Shown: positions 33,139 to 42,900 of the stretch, in pieces
Layout: the number at the start of each line of letters is the position of its first letter
Numbering within the stretch: the first letter of the stretch is position 1
NCBI GenBank assembly: GCA_019636815.1
Contig: JAHBWT010000023.1
Coordinates: forward strand, 1 to 48,128
Length of the DNA stretch: 48,128 nt
Origin: Nitrospira sp.
GTDB lineage: Bacteria; Nitrospirota; Nitrospiria; Nitrospirales; Nitrospiraceae
Reading direction: 5' to 3'
Program-made: the position numbers and the translations under genes
Notes under the pieces: model-generated
The model's database searches: none
Told to the model about the DNA's origin: nothing
Seen by the model: the letters and a program-made list of their open reading frames with translations, nothing else

Positions 33139-33753
33139 CTATTTGGGAGCGTCTGGTTTGGGCATGACCGGGCTCACGGCATTCTGGTCTCGTCCCGCCT
33201 CATAGGACTCCAGCACCCGCGTGATCGTCGGCATCAGTTGGGTTATGCGGTCGGCCGGCAGCTTGATCCGCACGCCTCGGCCTTCGTTGCGGCCGAGGGA
33301 AAAGATGTGGAACTCCTGTATGGCGTTGTGCCGGTCGTCTCGATAGGTGAAGGTCAAGCGCTTTGCGGGGAACCTCGCCAGAATCGTGTCCTGATCCTTC
33401 TCCCAGGCAATCTGGATCTGCTTCTTGTCATAAAGATCCGTCATGATGCGCCGGTGCGCGGCGGCGAATTCTTCAAGCGTCTGGCGCCTGTCCTGATTCG
33501 TGCCTTCCGTCAGATTCATGAATCCGGAGAGAGCGACTTGGCTTTTTTCGACCGGCGGATAGAGTGTGATGCCGATCCCGTCCGGCATCGGGTTTCCGAG
33601 ACGCCAGTCTCCCGGGTATCGGACGGAAAATCCGAAGCGCTCGTTGGTGTAGCGTTTCGTGTCGCCGGGCTCCGCCGCACGAGCGAAGGGAGCGCACGGA
33701 TCAAGGCCTTGGCTCACCATCAGCACGATCAAGATCGTCCACACTCGGTTCAT
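33139..33753 (-). CDS. Exported PsbP/DUF1795-like protein
   Basis: 204 residues from ATG 33753 behind CAGGAGGAACGGT. The signal peptide (VWTILIVLMVSQGLDPC...ARA) is followed by KRYTNERFGFSVRYPGDWRL, the hallmark opening of PsbP-like and DUF1795 domains (Y-x-x-x-x-F-G-F-x-x-x-Y-P-x-x-W). The core continues with TLEEFAAAHRRIM and EFHIFSLGRNEGRGVRIKLP, alternating strands ending in a helix (ITRVLESYEAG) as in that fold. These domains are periplasmic ligand or partner binders with no known catalysis. It lies 46 bp downstream of the SUMF1-like gene on the same strand, so the two probably form an operon. Confidence 0.75.
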   Translation of the reverse strand: MNRVWTILIVLMVSQGLDPCAPFARAAEPGDTKRYTNERFGFSVRYPGDWRLGNPMPDGIGITLYPPVEKSQVALSGFMNLTEGTNQDRRQTLEEFAAAHRRIMTDLYDKKQIQIAWEKDQDTILARFPAKRLTFTYRDDRHNAIQEFHIFSLGRNEGRGVRIKLPADRITQLMPTITRVLESYEAGRDQNAVSPVMPKPDAPK

Positions 33754-33799
33754 ACCGTTCCTCCTGCCTGTTCATTGCGCGAGATCCTGTTCCTGTCAG

Positions 33800-34675
33800 C
33801 TAGGGCAGCGATCGCGCACAGCGAAAACCAATGGTCACGGCGCGTCGATCCGGCGAGGCGCCCCCTCGCGTGGCCGTTCGTAACAACGCCGGCGCACTTT
33901 TCCAAGACCCTCCGCGCACCGCTTTGTATCGACCGCTGGTTGGCCCACGGGGGTTGCGGTCCGGCATGGCCACATAGTAGTCGATCCCGAACCAGTCTTG
34001 AACCCATTCCGCCACGTTACCCGCCATGTGATGAAGGCCGTAAGGGCTGCGGCCCTCCTTGCCACTTTCCACGGCAGCGACGATAGGTATTTCGTGGACA
34101 TGGTACTGCCCGAATGTCGCCAGCATCGGTGTGGGTGGACTCTGCCCCCAGGGGAAGAGATTGCCTCCGTCTCCTCGCGCGGCCTTTTCCCACTCGGCTT
34201 CCGTCGGAAGCCGCTTGCCCTGGGCCAGGCAAAACTCCGACGCCTCGGCCCATGTGACATAGAGCGCCGGCCAACGGGCGAGTGTTTCGGAAGGAACGGC
34301 ATGGACGGTCCTCGTATGGTCGATCAGCTTGCGCATTTCTTCGGGAATAGGATGGTCTTGCCGTTGCAGCCACAGCAACAATTCCCCCAGGCTGACCTCA
34401 TCTCGATCGATCTCAAACCGATCCAGCCACACGCGGCGCTGCGGTTGTTCCGTGTCGTCGTAGGGGAGATCGAGGCTGAATGGAGTATAGCTTGCTCGAG
34501 CCGTCCCCATGAGAAAGGGACCTTCGGCAACGAGCATCATGGGCGAGCCTGAAGCAAGCGACGCGATAGGCTCAAACGGTGACTCCTCGCTGGCGTTTCC
34601 GGTCGTTGGACGCGGGAATAGTCCCGTGAGCGCCGCGATAACGAGGAAACTGGAAACGACGAGATGGTGTCGCAT
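33800..34675 (-). CDS. SUMF1/formylglycine-generating-enzyme-like exported protein, no catalytic Cys
   Basis: 291 residues from ATG 34675, where GAAGG precedes the start and a signal peptide follows (HHLVVSSFLVIAALTGLFP); the frame is open further upstream but without protein character. The SUMF1 fold is evident: GPFLMGTARAS (~51), VTWAEASEFCLAQGKRLPTE (~152), AEWEKAARG, HMAGNVAEWVQDWF and AVRGGSWKSAPALLRTATR, ending IGFRCARSLP. In true formylglycine-generating enzymes the C-terminal R-G-G-S-W motif is followed by a copper-binding catalytic Cys (C-R-x-A-x-R). Here it is L-R-T-A-T-R, so sulfatase activation is not expected. Related folds (EgtB-like, ligand-binding, envelope assembly) remain possible. 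It is the first gene of a pair with the PsbP-like gene. Confidence 0.85.
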   Translation of the reverse strand: MRHHLVVSSFLVIAALTGLFPRPTTGNASEESPFEPIASLASGSPMMLVAEGPFLMGTARASYTPFSLDLPYDDTEQPQRRVWLDRFEIDRDEVSLGELLLWLQRQDHPIPEEMRKLIDHTRTVHAVPSETLARWPALYVTWAEASEFCLAQGKRLPTEAEWEKAARGDGGNLFPWGQSPPTPMLATFGQYHVHEIPIVAAVESGKEGRSPYGLHHMAGNVAEWVQDWFGIDYYVAMPDRNPRGPTSGRYKAVRGGSWKSAPALLRTATRGGASPDRRAVTIGFRCARSLP

Positions 34676-34790
34676 ACCTTCGTGTATCGGGAACTTCAGC
34701 CGGGAGTCAATGGCCGGAGGATGAAGCGTCAAGAGTGGAACGGCGAGTTGAGGATGACGATTTTTCGCTCGGGATCGACTATGATGCGGC

Positions 34791-35267
34791 ATGTACTCGA
34801 TCTTGGTCGTCCTGCACATCCTTGCCGCCATGATCTGGATCGGGGGGATGATGTTTCTCTCCCTGGTCTTGGCCCCGCTGGTCAGAAGTCGCAAAGCGGC
34901 GCCGGAATTCATGGCGCTGTTTCGATCCGCAGCGCTGGGATTTCGTCCCGTCGTCTGGATGGCGATAGCGGTCCTGCTTACCACAGGCCCGATGTTGTTG
35001 GCACATCGCGGGATCAATGTGGCGAATCCGGGCTCGTGGGCCGGGATCGTGACGGTGAAGGTGACGCTGGTCGTCCTATTGTTGTTTCTGACCGTCCTCC
35101 ACGATCTTGTCTTCGGCCCTCAGGTGAGTCGTGTCAGTACGATTCCGGAATCCCAGCGAACGCCCAGTGAACAGGTTGTTTTCAAGACAGCGCGCTGGCT
35201 GCCGCGCCTCTCGTTGTTCATCGGGCTAGCTGTGGTGATCGCGGCGGTGATGCTGGCACGGTCGTAA
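34791..35267 (+). CDS. CopD-like four-helix membrane protein
   Basis: 158 residues with four hydrophobic segments near 3-27, 47-70, 83-105 and 137-156. The first carries LHILAAMIWIGGMMFLSLVL, the L-H-x-x-A-x-x-x-W-x-G-G pattern of CopD-domain and related heme-copper-type membrane proteins; the His can ligate copper or heme. A soluble loop (QVSRVSTIPESQRTP) joins helices 3 and 4. CopD proteins take part in copper uptake or resistance with CopC, but no CopC is seen here. It is divergent from the SUMF1-like gene (115 bp between starts). A copper link fits the nearby oxidase operon, but that is context only. Confidence 0.75.
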   Translation: MYSILVVLHILAAMIWIGGMMFLSLVLAPLVRSRKAAPEFMALFRSAALGFRPVVWMAIAVLLTTGPMLLAHRGINVANPGSWAGIVTVKVTLVVLLLFLTVLHDLVFGPQVSRVSTIPESQRTPSEQVVFKTARWLPRLSLFIGLAVVIAAVMLARS

Positions 35268-35357
35268 AAGCCCTGGCAAGCTCATACGACTCCTCACCAA
35301 GAAATGAAGCGGATGAGATGGATATGAATCGTCCGCCGGTCGGACGTGTGCACAGTT

Positions 35358-35810
35358 CTACGGCTTAGGCTTATCCTTGTAGACGCCGTGATCCGCGGGG
35401 CCTTTCATCTGGTGGCCGGCGACTCGCGTGATGGAAATCTCCTGCAACCCTCCATCGCGCTTGATCCCTAATTTCACGGCGGTTCCCGCTTCTCCTCTGA
35501 CCATCCGCACCACCTGCTCATACGTTTTTCCCGAGGCTGCCACGCCGTCGACGCTCACCAACTCATCGCCGTGCTTCAGTCCGGCCTTGTGGGCCGGCCC
35601 TTCAGGGCGCACTCTGCCGACGTACAACGACGCCGGATCCCCGACGCGCTCGGCCCCGATGTGGAGTGAAATCCCGATCATGCCGTCGGGCATCTTGGCT
35701 TCGTCTGTGCGAGGGGGACCCTCTCCCGGTTGGTCTGCGGCATGAAGCGGACCGATCATCATGAAACTGAACACCATACCGGCTATAACAGCCATCCTTC
35801 TGTTCCACAT
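35358..35810 (-). CDS. Exported single-PDZ-domain protein
   Basis: 150 residues from ATG 35810. A second ATG at 35816 touches the ribosome binding site GAGGAGGA, so 35810, with 6-nt spacing, is preferred. The signal peptide (MAVIAGMVFSFMMIGPLHA) leaves a mature protein that is mostly one PDZ domain (~60-125): GISLHIGAERV, VRPEGPAHKAGLKHGDELVS, VDGVAASGKTYEQVVRMV and TAVKLGIKRDG. There is no protease domain, unlike DegP or CtpA, so it acts as a peptide-binding adaptor in the periplasm. It is convergent with the CopD-like gene, and 340 bp separate its start from the divergent cytochrome gene. Confidence 0.82.
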   Translation of the reverse strand: MWNRRMAVIAGMVFSFMMIGPLHAADQPGEGPPRTDEAKMPDGMIGISLHIGAERVGDPASLYVGRVRPEGPAHKAGLKHGDELVSVDGVAASGKTYEQVVRMVRGEAGTAVKLGIKRDGGLQEISITRVAGHQMKGPADHGVYKDKPKP

Positions 35811-36147
35811 GGACATTCCTCCTCTTCCGATCGGTGTAAGAAAAAAAGCGGCTTGCTGGTTCAACCAAGAAGCGAGCCGGGATGAATCATATTCGGTCAC
35901 TTTACCAGGTGTTCATGAGAAGAAGGTTAAGCGAGCATTAGAACGTGATTCGAGTCGTTGCCTTCTGCGACAGGGGTTCGTGCTCCTTGTGGCAAAGCGG
36001 AACGTTTTTCGACGGCAAGGCCGAATTGCATTGATGCCCTGTTGTTTCCGTCCGGCTGGTGAATTTCCCGGCCGAACTGTGAGCCTGCTTCGTTCGTCTC
36101 ATCCGGTTTCCTTCTTGCAATTCAGTCGGTCGAGGCTCGACCGTAAG

Positions 36148-36615
36148 ATGAAATCGAAAGCATGTATGGCTGCCATCATCCTGTGGATCATGACAGTGAC
36201 CGCAGTCGGATGGTTGTTCGTGAAGGGATGGACGACGGAAGGAAGCGACGGTCGCGCGGAAATACTCCTGGCTCCGGTCGAACGCGATCAAATACTCGCG
36301 GAGATGCGACTGCTCCTGAAAGCGGTGGATGGCATCATCAGAGGGCTTGGCGAACCTCTGCCTGATTTGAAAGCGATGGAAGCAGCAGCCAGAGGGGCTG
36401 GAATGGATATGGCCAGAGACGTGGAGCCAACGATTATGGCCAAGTTGCCGCTGCCGTTTAAACAGATGGGCATGTCGATCCACAAGGATATGGATGCGCT
36501 GGCCGATGCGATCGCGCAGAGCGAATCGTCCCAACAGATTTTGCAACGGTTATCGAGCATGACAGCTCGCTGCACAACCTGTCATGACATGTACAGATTC
36601 GGAGCGAGCAGGTAG
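36148..36615 (+). CDS. Class II (c'-type) cytochrome c-like protein
   Basis: 155 residues from ATG 36148, after a long open but noncoding-looking upstream stretch; the ribosome binding site is weak. An N-terminal hydrophobic segment (ACMAAIILWIMTVTAVGWLF) is a signal peptide or membrane anchor. The heme c motif CTTCH lies near the C-terminus in SMTARCTTCHDMYRF (~143-147). That terminal position, after a helical domain with no other Cys, is the hallmark of class II cytochromes (c', c556), which bind heme in a four-helix bundle and carry electrons or bind NO. The helices ILAEMRLLLKAVDGIIRGL and MDALADAIAQSESSQQIL fit. A distal Met or open site cannot be decided. Confidence 0.8.
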   Translation: MKSKACMAAIILWIMTVTAVGWLFVKGWTTEGSDGRAEILLAPVERDQILAEMRLLLKAVDGIIRGLGEPLPDLKAMEAAARGAGMDMARDVEPTIMAKLPLPFKQMGMSIHKDMDALADAIAQSESSQQILQRLSSMTARCTTCHDMYRFGASR

Positions 36616-36674
36616 GCGCCAGTCTTCAGCAACCAACTGTTACTGCTCCTCAGTCTCATCTTGGATCAAATTAA

Positions 36675-37124
36675 TTAGAACATTGTATTGCTGTTGGCGG
36701 CCTTCTCCGGGACTGGTTGAATAACGTCCCAATGTTCGACGATCTTTCCGTTCTCGACCCTGAAGATGTCTATGATCGCCAGTCCGGGGTCATTCTCATC
36801 AACCTTCGAATGAAGGTGCAGCGCGACCAGATCACCATCTGCGAGGATGCGCTTGATGTCCACGTGGGACTTTGGATGCTCCTTAAAGAATCCTTCAAAG
36901 AACCCATAGAATGCTTCGGCGCCATTGGGGACGTTTGGATTGTGTTGAATGTACTGCTCGCCGATATACTTCTTCGCAGCTTCCGTGGGGCGGTGCTGAT
37001 TGAATGCCAATTCATAAAAATCACGGACCAATTTCTTATTCTTCTCAGCGACGGTTTCTGCCAGGGCAGCTGTGGCAACCAACAGGACCACCATCGGAGC
37101 AAGGATAACGCTCACTGCTTTCAT
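36675..37124 (-). CDS. Exported SnoaL-like (NTF2-fold) protein
   Basis: 149 residues from ATG 37124 with AAGGAGGATCTT upstream. The signal peptide (VSVILAPMVVLLVATAALA) is followed by a SnoaL/ester-cyclase-like domain: NKKLVRDFYELAFNQHRPTE, then YIQHNPNVPNGAEAFYGFFE, then HVDIKRILADGDLVALHLHS and VDIFRVENGKIVEHWDVIQP. Q-H-N-P and V-E-H-W-D are characteristic of this group. Members include polyketide cyclases and small-molecule isomerases; the many exported bacterial ones have no assigned substrate. It is a single gene with no related neighbour. The reading of IIDIFRVENGKIVEHW supports the fold strongly; activity is unknown. Confidence 0.85.
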   Translation of the reverse strand: MKAVSVILAPMVVLLVATAALAETVAEKNKKLVRDFYELAFNQHRPTEAAKKYIGEQYIQHNPNVPNGAEAFYGFFEGFFKEHPKSHVDIKRILADGDLVALHLHSKVDENDPGLAIIDIFRVENGKIVEHWDVIQPVPEKAANSNTMF

Positions 37125-37394
37125 AAGATCCTCCTTGTTGAGTCTTTAGTGTTGAGCTGGCAAGTGAGCGAGCCCGGGCTTGACGGACACCCCAAAAGGG
37201 AGAATGAATTCGCCACCGGCGATGCCCCATTTTTCCACGAGACCCCCGCCTTGCTGCCGCATATCGCAACACTTTCGTTACTCTTGGAACACTTTTTCCA
37301 GTTGGTGCAAGAGCAGGACCATTAAACCGACTTGCTCGGTGTTCAGAGCGTTAACGGACGAAACGATGTGGATGGCGGTGAGCCGATGGCCGTC

Positions 37395-37543
37395 TTACTG
37401 AATCGGAAAGCTCTCAAAGCATCTTTGCTGTATGCGACTCATCATCCACCATTGCATGAACAGGCTCAGCGTCGCTTCGGAAGCCAGCTGCACGACCAGA
37501 TGAAATGTCCCTTTCTTGCTCTGAACGGTTGTCGTTTCGCCAT
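37395..37543 (-). pseudogene. Small frameshifted gene with intact ribosome binding site
   Basis: A strong site (GGGAGGTGTCCG) precedes ATG 37543, which reads MAKRQPFRARKG. One base later in frame the sequence becomes TFHLVVQLASEATLSLFMQ, then MMSRIQQRCFESF and a stop at 37395. The start-to-stop length of 149 nt is not a multiple of three, so one indel separates them. As it stands only a 25-residue peptide is made. The family is unknown, and the case rests on the ribosome binding site plus composition. Confidence 0.35.
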
Positions 37544-37887
37544 CGGACACCTCCCGGGGTCATAGGAGCGAAAGGTCCGAATGGTCATGATACAGCTTCC
37601 TTGCTTGTCACGACGTCACCGTGTTTCTACAGAAGTCGGAGACCGCACACAAGGGTCCTAGGGCTAATGTCAGACAGGCTCCTAGAAAATGCAAATACGG
37701 ATGCCTTGATGCACCACTATTAATATATGTCGTCGACTGAAAATGGGATAGCGTGGACAACTCTTGCATCGAATATGACGCGGTTTTATTTATGGTTCCC
37801 TCATACCGTACGCCGGTCGTTCCTACCGACTTGCTTTCTCTCCCCAAGAGGATGCATATGGTAAACGTTAGAACTCATTTTCGCTGA
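37544..37887. other. Intergenic stretch, nothing recognised
   Basis: AT-richer DNA with no supported gene. Short frames on both strands lack start signals. Confidence 0.45.
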
Positions 37888-38234
37888 ATGGTCCGTACAA
37901 GCATCCTTTTCCTGGTACTGGTCGTATTCCTTCCTCTTATTACACATGCGCAATCGCTCCCACCTCTGCCACATTTGTTCTATGAAACACGGACAATGGA
38001 GACTTGTCAGAGGTTGAACGACAGATTCGAGACCTTCAAAGGAAATTGTTAGCCAGAGGACTGGCTACTAAACAAGATGCTGTTTATGAGATCCTCGATG
38101 AAGCTAGGGAGCAGGTCAACGTGCCGGAGATGAAATGCATTGCTTTGGGTGGGTACATGTTTCTGGCAAGTCTGGTAACAGACCAGCATTTGATACCAAC
38201 CGCGATGCAGGATGTGAAAGTGGAACATACTTAG
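37888..38234 (+). pseudogene. Possible exported small protein split by a frameshift
   Basis: ATG 37888 opens a clear signal peptide (MVRTSILFLVLVVFLPLITH, then AQS). The frame runs only to 38052. From about 38004 a different frame carries better protein sequence: SEVERQIRDLQRKLLARGLA, then YEILDEAREQVNVPEMKCIA, to a stop at 38234. The second part has no ATG of its own; a TTG at 38004 is possible. The simplest reading is one exported helical protein broken by an indel near 38000. Two unrelated small frames cannot be excluded. Family unknown. Confidence 0.3.
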
Positions 38235-38374
38235 GTGAAGGGCTACACTTCGAGGACGATTGAGTAATTGAGTAATAGATAGCCTTCGGTCTCATACCTC
38301 ACACGAGGAGATATTTCAGCTGCTCTGGACCACGAGAGAGCTTTTAGACAGATGTTCTTGCCGCCCCAAACGCC

Positions 38375-38509
38375 ATGAAAGCGGAAGAGAACTACGCGAT
38401 CATCATGCGGCGTCCGTGCAAGCGGAAAGATGAACGGTGCAAAAAGAAGGTTATTACCCAAGCTACCTACGACAAAATCAAGGAGAAGGTAGTAGCGAAG
38501 CAGAAATGA
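38375..38509 (+). CDS. Possible 44-residue basic protein
   Basis: ATG 38375 to TGA 38509 reads a Lys/Arg-rich peptide with RRPCKRKDERCKKKV and a helical end YDKIKEKVVAKQK. Two Cys flank a basic stretch. There is no obvious ribosome binding site. It ends 21 bp before the DUF3800-like gene on the same strand, so it could be a small partner or an upstream peptide. Weak evidence, from composition and position. Confidence 0.35.
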   Translation: MKAEENYAIIMRRPCKRKDERCKKKVITQATYDKIKEKVVAKQK

Positions 38510-38530
38510 GACCTTGAGTCTGGACGGATA

Positions 38531-39316
38531 GTGGAAAATGCACCTTCACAGCGGAAGGAGCCGACGAAAGTTGAGCCTACAGTGTCAGCCTTTGCTGACG
38601 AAAGTGTGACGCCAGAAATCATTGTCTGTGCAGCTGCAATTTTCCCAATAGAGCAGGTAGCAATGGCCGTAGCGAGATTGGCTTCAATGAAGGAGGATTT
38701 AGGGCTATCTCCAACAGCAGCCCTACATTGTCGGGTCATCTTTAACGGGAATGAACGGCGCCGTTCAGATTGGAGAAACATCTCACCACAATCTATAACT
38801 TCCGCAATCATGGCCCTGTGTCAGGATCTTTCGGTAATGGGCCACCGTCCAGTCGCGTTTGTATCCCCACCTTTGTCCATCGTGATACCACCACCTCCCA
38901 ATGACAAATCCAAAGCTGTCTCTCTCGATGACAAAGGACAAGTAGCGACGGGCTATCAAGTGCTTAGTTTTCACCTGACAAAGGTGTATGGACATGGAGG
39001 GGCAAAGCTTTGGATCGATCCTGATCCCACGAAGATTCCGTGGCTTAATGGAAGAACTCAAGCCAACTTCACCAGGTCGGGCTTCATGGACTTAGGTCCT
39101 GAATTCGAGCCTCCTCGCTCCGAACCAATCATCGATTCTAGGTCTAAACATCCGTTACTTGAAATCGCTGATCTATATGCCTACGTTACTGCAAAGGCAC
39201 ACACGGCAAAAGGTGGATGGAAGGATCGTTGGTTCCAAGAAGTGTATTCAGTCCTAAAGCCAGGACGTCTTCTATGGCAGGCTACTAATCCGGATATAAA
39301 ATGGGAAAAGGGGTGA
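38531..39316 (+). CDS. DUF3800-like protein
   Basis: 261 residues with a GTG start at 38531; no later Met would keep the N-terminal motif. The layout fits DUF3800: an acidic N-terminal strand TVSAFADESVTPEIIVCAAA (~17-36, with D-E-S), a central SDWRNISPQSITSAIMALCQ helix, and a C-terminal HPLLEIADLYAYVTAKAH (~207-224) matching the conserved A-D-L-x-A-Y element. The family has an RNase H-like fold as I understand it and is frequent in phages, islands and defence clusters; its biochemical role is not settled. Neighbours are broken genes and an RND fragment, so this is another accessory patch. The base composition is visibly more AT-rich than the operons on either side, suggesting transfer. Confidence 0.6.
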   Translation: MENAPSQRKEPTKVEPTVSAFADESVTPEIIVCAAAIFPIEQVAMAVARLASMKEDLGLSPTAALHCRVIFNGNERRRSDWRNISPQSITSAIMALCQDLSVMGHRPVAFVSPPLSIVIPPPPNDKSKAVSLDDKGQVATGYQVLSFHLTKVYGHGGAKLWIDPDPTKIPWLNGRTQANFTRSGFMDLGPEFEPPRSEPIIDSRSKHPLLEIADLYAYVTAKAHTAKGGWKDRWFQEVYSVLKPGRLLWQATNPDIKWEKG

Positions 39317-39386
39317 TTCACCTGCGACTACCAAAGCTCCCCCCACAATTGCACTTGTCTTCATTATTACTGCGAGCGGCCGAGGC

Positions 39387-39671
39387 ATGGGGATGTTTTG
39401 TTATCAGGCCAGGAAATGGATCGGCGCGCTGGTTGCGGCACTGATGGTGGGCGCGTTTGTTATCATTCTCGATCCTATCTTCCAAGGGTTGGCCGTTTCA
39501 TTGCTGTTCGGGGTCGGTGCTTCCACCGTGCTGACCCTCGTCGTCATCCCGGTGCTCTACTATCATATGATGGGGAGACCGGATGGCGGGAACCGCGCTG
39601 ATGGTCAAGAAGTCTTAGGAAACGGAGATGCCATTCTTCATCGAGAACTGTTACGGGTAGCTTCCACCTAA
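39387..39671 (+). pseudogene. C-terminal remnant of an RND efflux pump
   Basis: Residues ~13-60 of the open frame (WIGALVAALMVGAFVIILDP, IFQGLAVSLLFGVGASTVLT, then LVVIPVLYYHMMGRP) match the last two membrane helices of AcrB/CusA-type RND transporters, whose usual ending is D-P-I-F-Q-G-L-A-x-S-L... V-I-P-x-L-Y-Y. A full pump has more than 1000 residues; the rest is absent from the upstream sequence, which belongs to the DUF3800-like gene. The downstream 30 residues are not pump sequence. It marks a deletion or recombination point beside the island-like gene. Confidence 0.7.
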
Positions 39672-39904
39672 TTGTGTCATGAGAACGTAAAAGCCCTTCC
39701 TCTTGGACACGAACATTGAGTATCGTTCTCTCATATCCTAATCGTGTCACAAACTCGTAGGTATACATCCCCTACTGCCACCAGGGAGGCCCTGTGGCCA
39801 AAACTCGGGTTTGCCCTAGGGTATTGCAAAGTCCATTTGTGGTAGCCTAGCCAGTCCCTTTGCCCCCTACAAGAAACATTTTGACAACAATAATGTGAAT
39901 TCAA
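39672..39904. promoter_or_regulatory. Promoter region of the hybrid kinase
   Basis: 233 bp. TTGACA at about 39880 followed by AT-rich sequence (ACAATAATGTGAATT) precedes the start at 39905, but it is too close for a standard -35/-10 pair with a leader. No sigma54 match is seen. No gene. Confidence 0.3.
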
Positions 39905-42900
39905 ATGACACGTTTTGAACGAACTCCCACCCCGCTGGTTTATGGCGCGATCGTCTTCTCGGTCGGCGCCGTGTTCATCAGCGACCTTTTGACCAAGCTC
40001 GGCATTGCGGTCTGGGTTTTTTATCTCCTCCCGCTGGTCTTCTCATACTTCACGTGGCGGCCGCTGGTCCCGATCTACACGGCTGCGGCGATCACGCTCC
40101 TGGTACTCGTCGGCCTCTTCTTGAGCCCACCCGGTGATGACCCGTTTCGTGCGGTACAGAACCGCGCGCTTATGGTGGGGACCAGTTGGGTCTTGGCGGC
40201 CCTCGGCTATCAGTTCATTACCAATAAACTCGCTGTCCGCAAACAGGAGTGGCTACAATCCGGGCAGACCCTCCTGAGCGAGCGGATGGCCGGAAATCCG
40301 CACGTTGACCAACTGGGGTCGCGAGTGCTCAGCACGATTGCCGAATATCTCGGCGCCCAGGCCGGTGCCTTTTTTATCGAGAATGGACGCGCGTTCAAGC
40401 GGGCGGAGACGTATGGAGTCCCGGCCGATGCCCGCATCCCGCTGGAAATCCAAGCCGGCGATGGCTTGCTCGGTCTGGCGCTCGCCGAACAAAAAGTACG
40501 TGTCGTAATCGACGTACCCGATGGCTATCTCACCATCGGGAGTTCGCTGGGCCGCAGCGCTCCGCGACATCTGCTCATCGCCCCGCTGGCCGTGGAGCGC
40601 TCCATTAAAGCGGTGCTGGAATTGGGATTCTTCCATCCGGTGGGCGAGTCGGATAAGGAATTCGTGGCCAGGGTGTCCGAGTCGATCGCGGTGGCAGTCC
40701 GCTCGGCCCAAACCCGCGCCCACATTCAAGAATTGTTGGAAGAAACCCAGCGCCAGGCGGAAGAGTTGCAGGTGCAGAGCGAAGAACTAAGAGCGGCGAA
40801 CGAGGAGCTGACGGAGCAAAGCGCCAGGCTTCAGGATTCCCACACCAGGTTGGAGGAGCAACAGACCGAGCTGGAACAGAGCAATGCGCAGTTGGAAGAG
40901 CAGACGCAGATGCTGGAGACCCAGAAGGATGTATTGACCCGAGCCCAAAACGACCTGAAGGACCACGCCCGTGAGTTGGAGCAGGCCGGTCGGTACAAAT
41001 CCGAATTCTTGGCCAACATGTCCCACGAGCTGCGCACGCCGCTAAATGCATCGCTGATTCTGGCTCGCCAGCTCGGCGACAACATCGGCGGCAACCTGAC
41101 ACCGGAGCAAGTCAAATACGCCAGGAGCATCGAATCCGCCGGGCGGGATCTGTTGACACTGATCAACGAAGTGCTGGATCTGGCGAAAGTCGAAGCCGGT
41201 CGTATGGACGTGCAGCTCCATCCTGTTCGTCTGGGCACCGTAGTTCAGCATATGGAGACGATGTTTCAGCCGGTGGCGGGGGACAAGGGCTTGAGCCTGC
41301 GCGTCCGGCTTGTGGAAGGACTGCCGGAGACGATCGAAACCGATCAGCAACGACTGGAACAGGTGCTCAAGAATTTGCTCTCGAACGCGATCAAGTTTAC
41401 GGAACAGGGGGAGGTTGTTCTGGAGATTGGTCGCGCGGCGGACGGCCGAATTGCTTTGACGGTCCGTGACACCGGGATCGGCATTAGCGAAGACCAACAG
41501 CAAGTCATCTTCGAACCGTTTCGCCAGGCCGATGGCACGACCAATCGGAAATACGGGGGCACCGGGCTTGGCCTGTCCATCGCCCGCGAATTTACGCGTC
41601 TATTGGGCGGCGACATCCGGTTGTCCAGCGCGCCGGGGGGGGGCAGCACCTTTACCGTTCTTTTGGCGGAACAGTATAAAGGGGCCGGGCCCCATTTGCG
41701 CGAAGCGCCCTTCGAGTCTTTCAGCCCCATTTTGGCAAAGAGTCAGGCACCGCCCCCTTCGGGCGCGGGAACGGGGCCTGTCCCGGTTCTGATTCCGGAC
41801 GACCGCGAACGGCTGTCGGGCGACCGGCGTGTCGTCTTGGTCGTCGAAGACGACGAACCTTTCGCCAGGATTCTCTATGATCTCGCGCATGAGCAAGGAT
41901 TCCAAGCCTTGATCGCAACGACCGCGGATGAGGCGCTGGTCTTGGCGCGGCAGTTCTTGCCGAGTGCGATCCTGCTCGACATCAGTCTGCCAGACACCTC
42001 GGGACTGTCCGTGCTTGACCGGTTGAAGATCTATTCGCCCACCAGACATATCCCGGTCCACATCCTGTCGGTCCACGATTACACGCAGACGGCGCTCTCG
42101 CTCGGCGCCGTGGGCTACATTCTCAAGCCGGTGAAGCGCGATCAATTGGTCGACGCCTTCCAGCGCCTGGAGCAACGCCTCACGCAACGGTTGCGGCGTG
42201 TGCTGATCGTGGAAGACGATGCGGTGCAGCGGGAAGCCGTCACCGCGCTACTGGCCTCACGAGACGTGGAAACTGTCGGCGTAGGCACCGCCGCGGACTG
42301 CCTGGACCGGCTTCGCGCCACGACGTTCGACTGTATGGTGCTCGACTTGAGCCTCCCGGATGAGAACGGGTACGCATTGTTGGAAACGCTGAGCCGGGAA
42401 GATCGGTATTCGTTTCCGCCGGTCATCATCTATACGGGTCGCGACCTGTTGCCGGATGAAGAACAACGGCTCAGGCGTTACGCCAAATCCATCATCATCA
42501 AGGGCGCCAAGTCGCCGGAGCGGTTGTTGGACGAGGTGACACTCTTCCTGCATCAGGTGATCGCCGATCTGCCTCCCGAGCAACAGGCCATGCTCAATCG
42601 CGCGCGGCACGGCGACGCGGCATTGGAGGGGACTCGATTGCTGGTCGTGGAGGACGACGTACGCAACGTGTTCGCGCTCATGAGCTTGCTGGAGCCGCGC
42701 GGCGCCAAAGTGCAGGTGGCCCGCAACGGCCGCGAAGCTCTGGAGACGTTGGAAGGGTCTCTCCAGCCGGACGGCGCTCCGGTCGACCTTGTGCTGATGG
42801 ACATCATGATGCCGGAAATGGACGGCTTGACCGCCATGCGCGAAATCCGCAAGCGCCCTGAATGGAAAAACTTGCCCATCATCGCGCTCACCGCGAAGGC

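Noticed and set aside
32845-34086. A 413-codon plus-strand open frame opposite the PsbP-like and SUMF1-like genes
   Set aside because: The minus-strand genes have ribosome binding sites, signal peptides and recognised folds. The plus frame has none of these.
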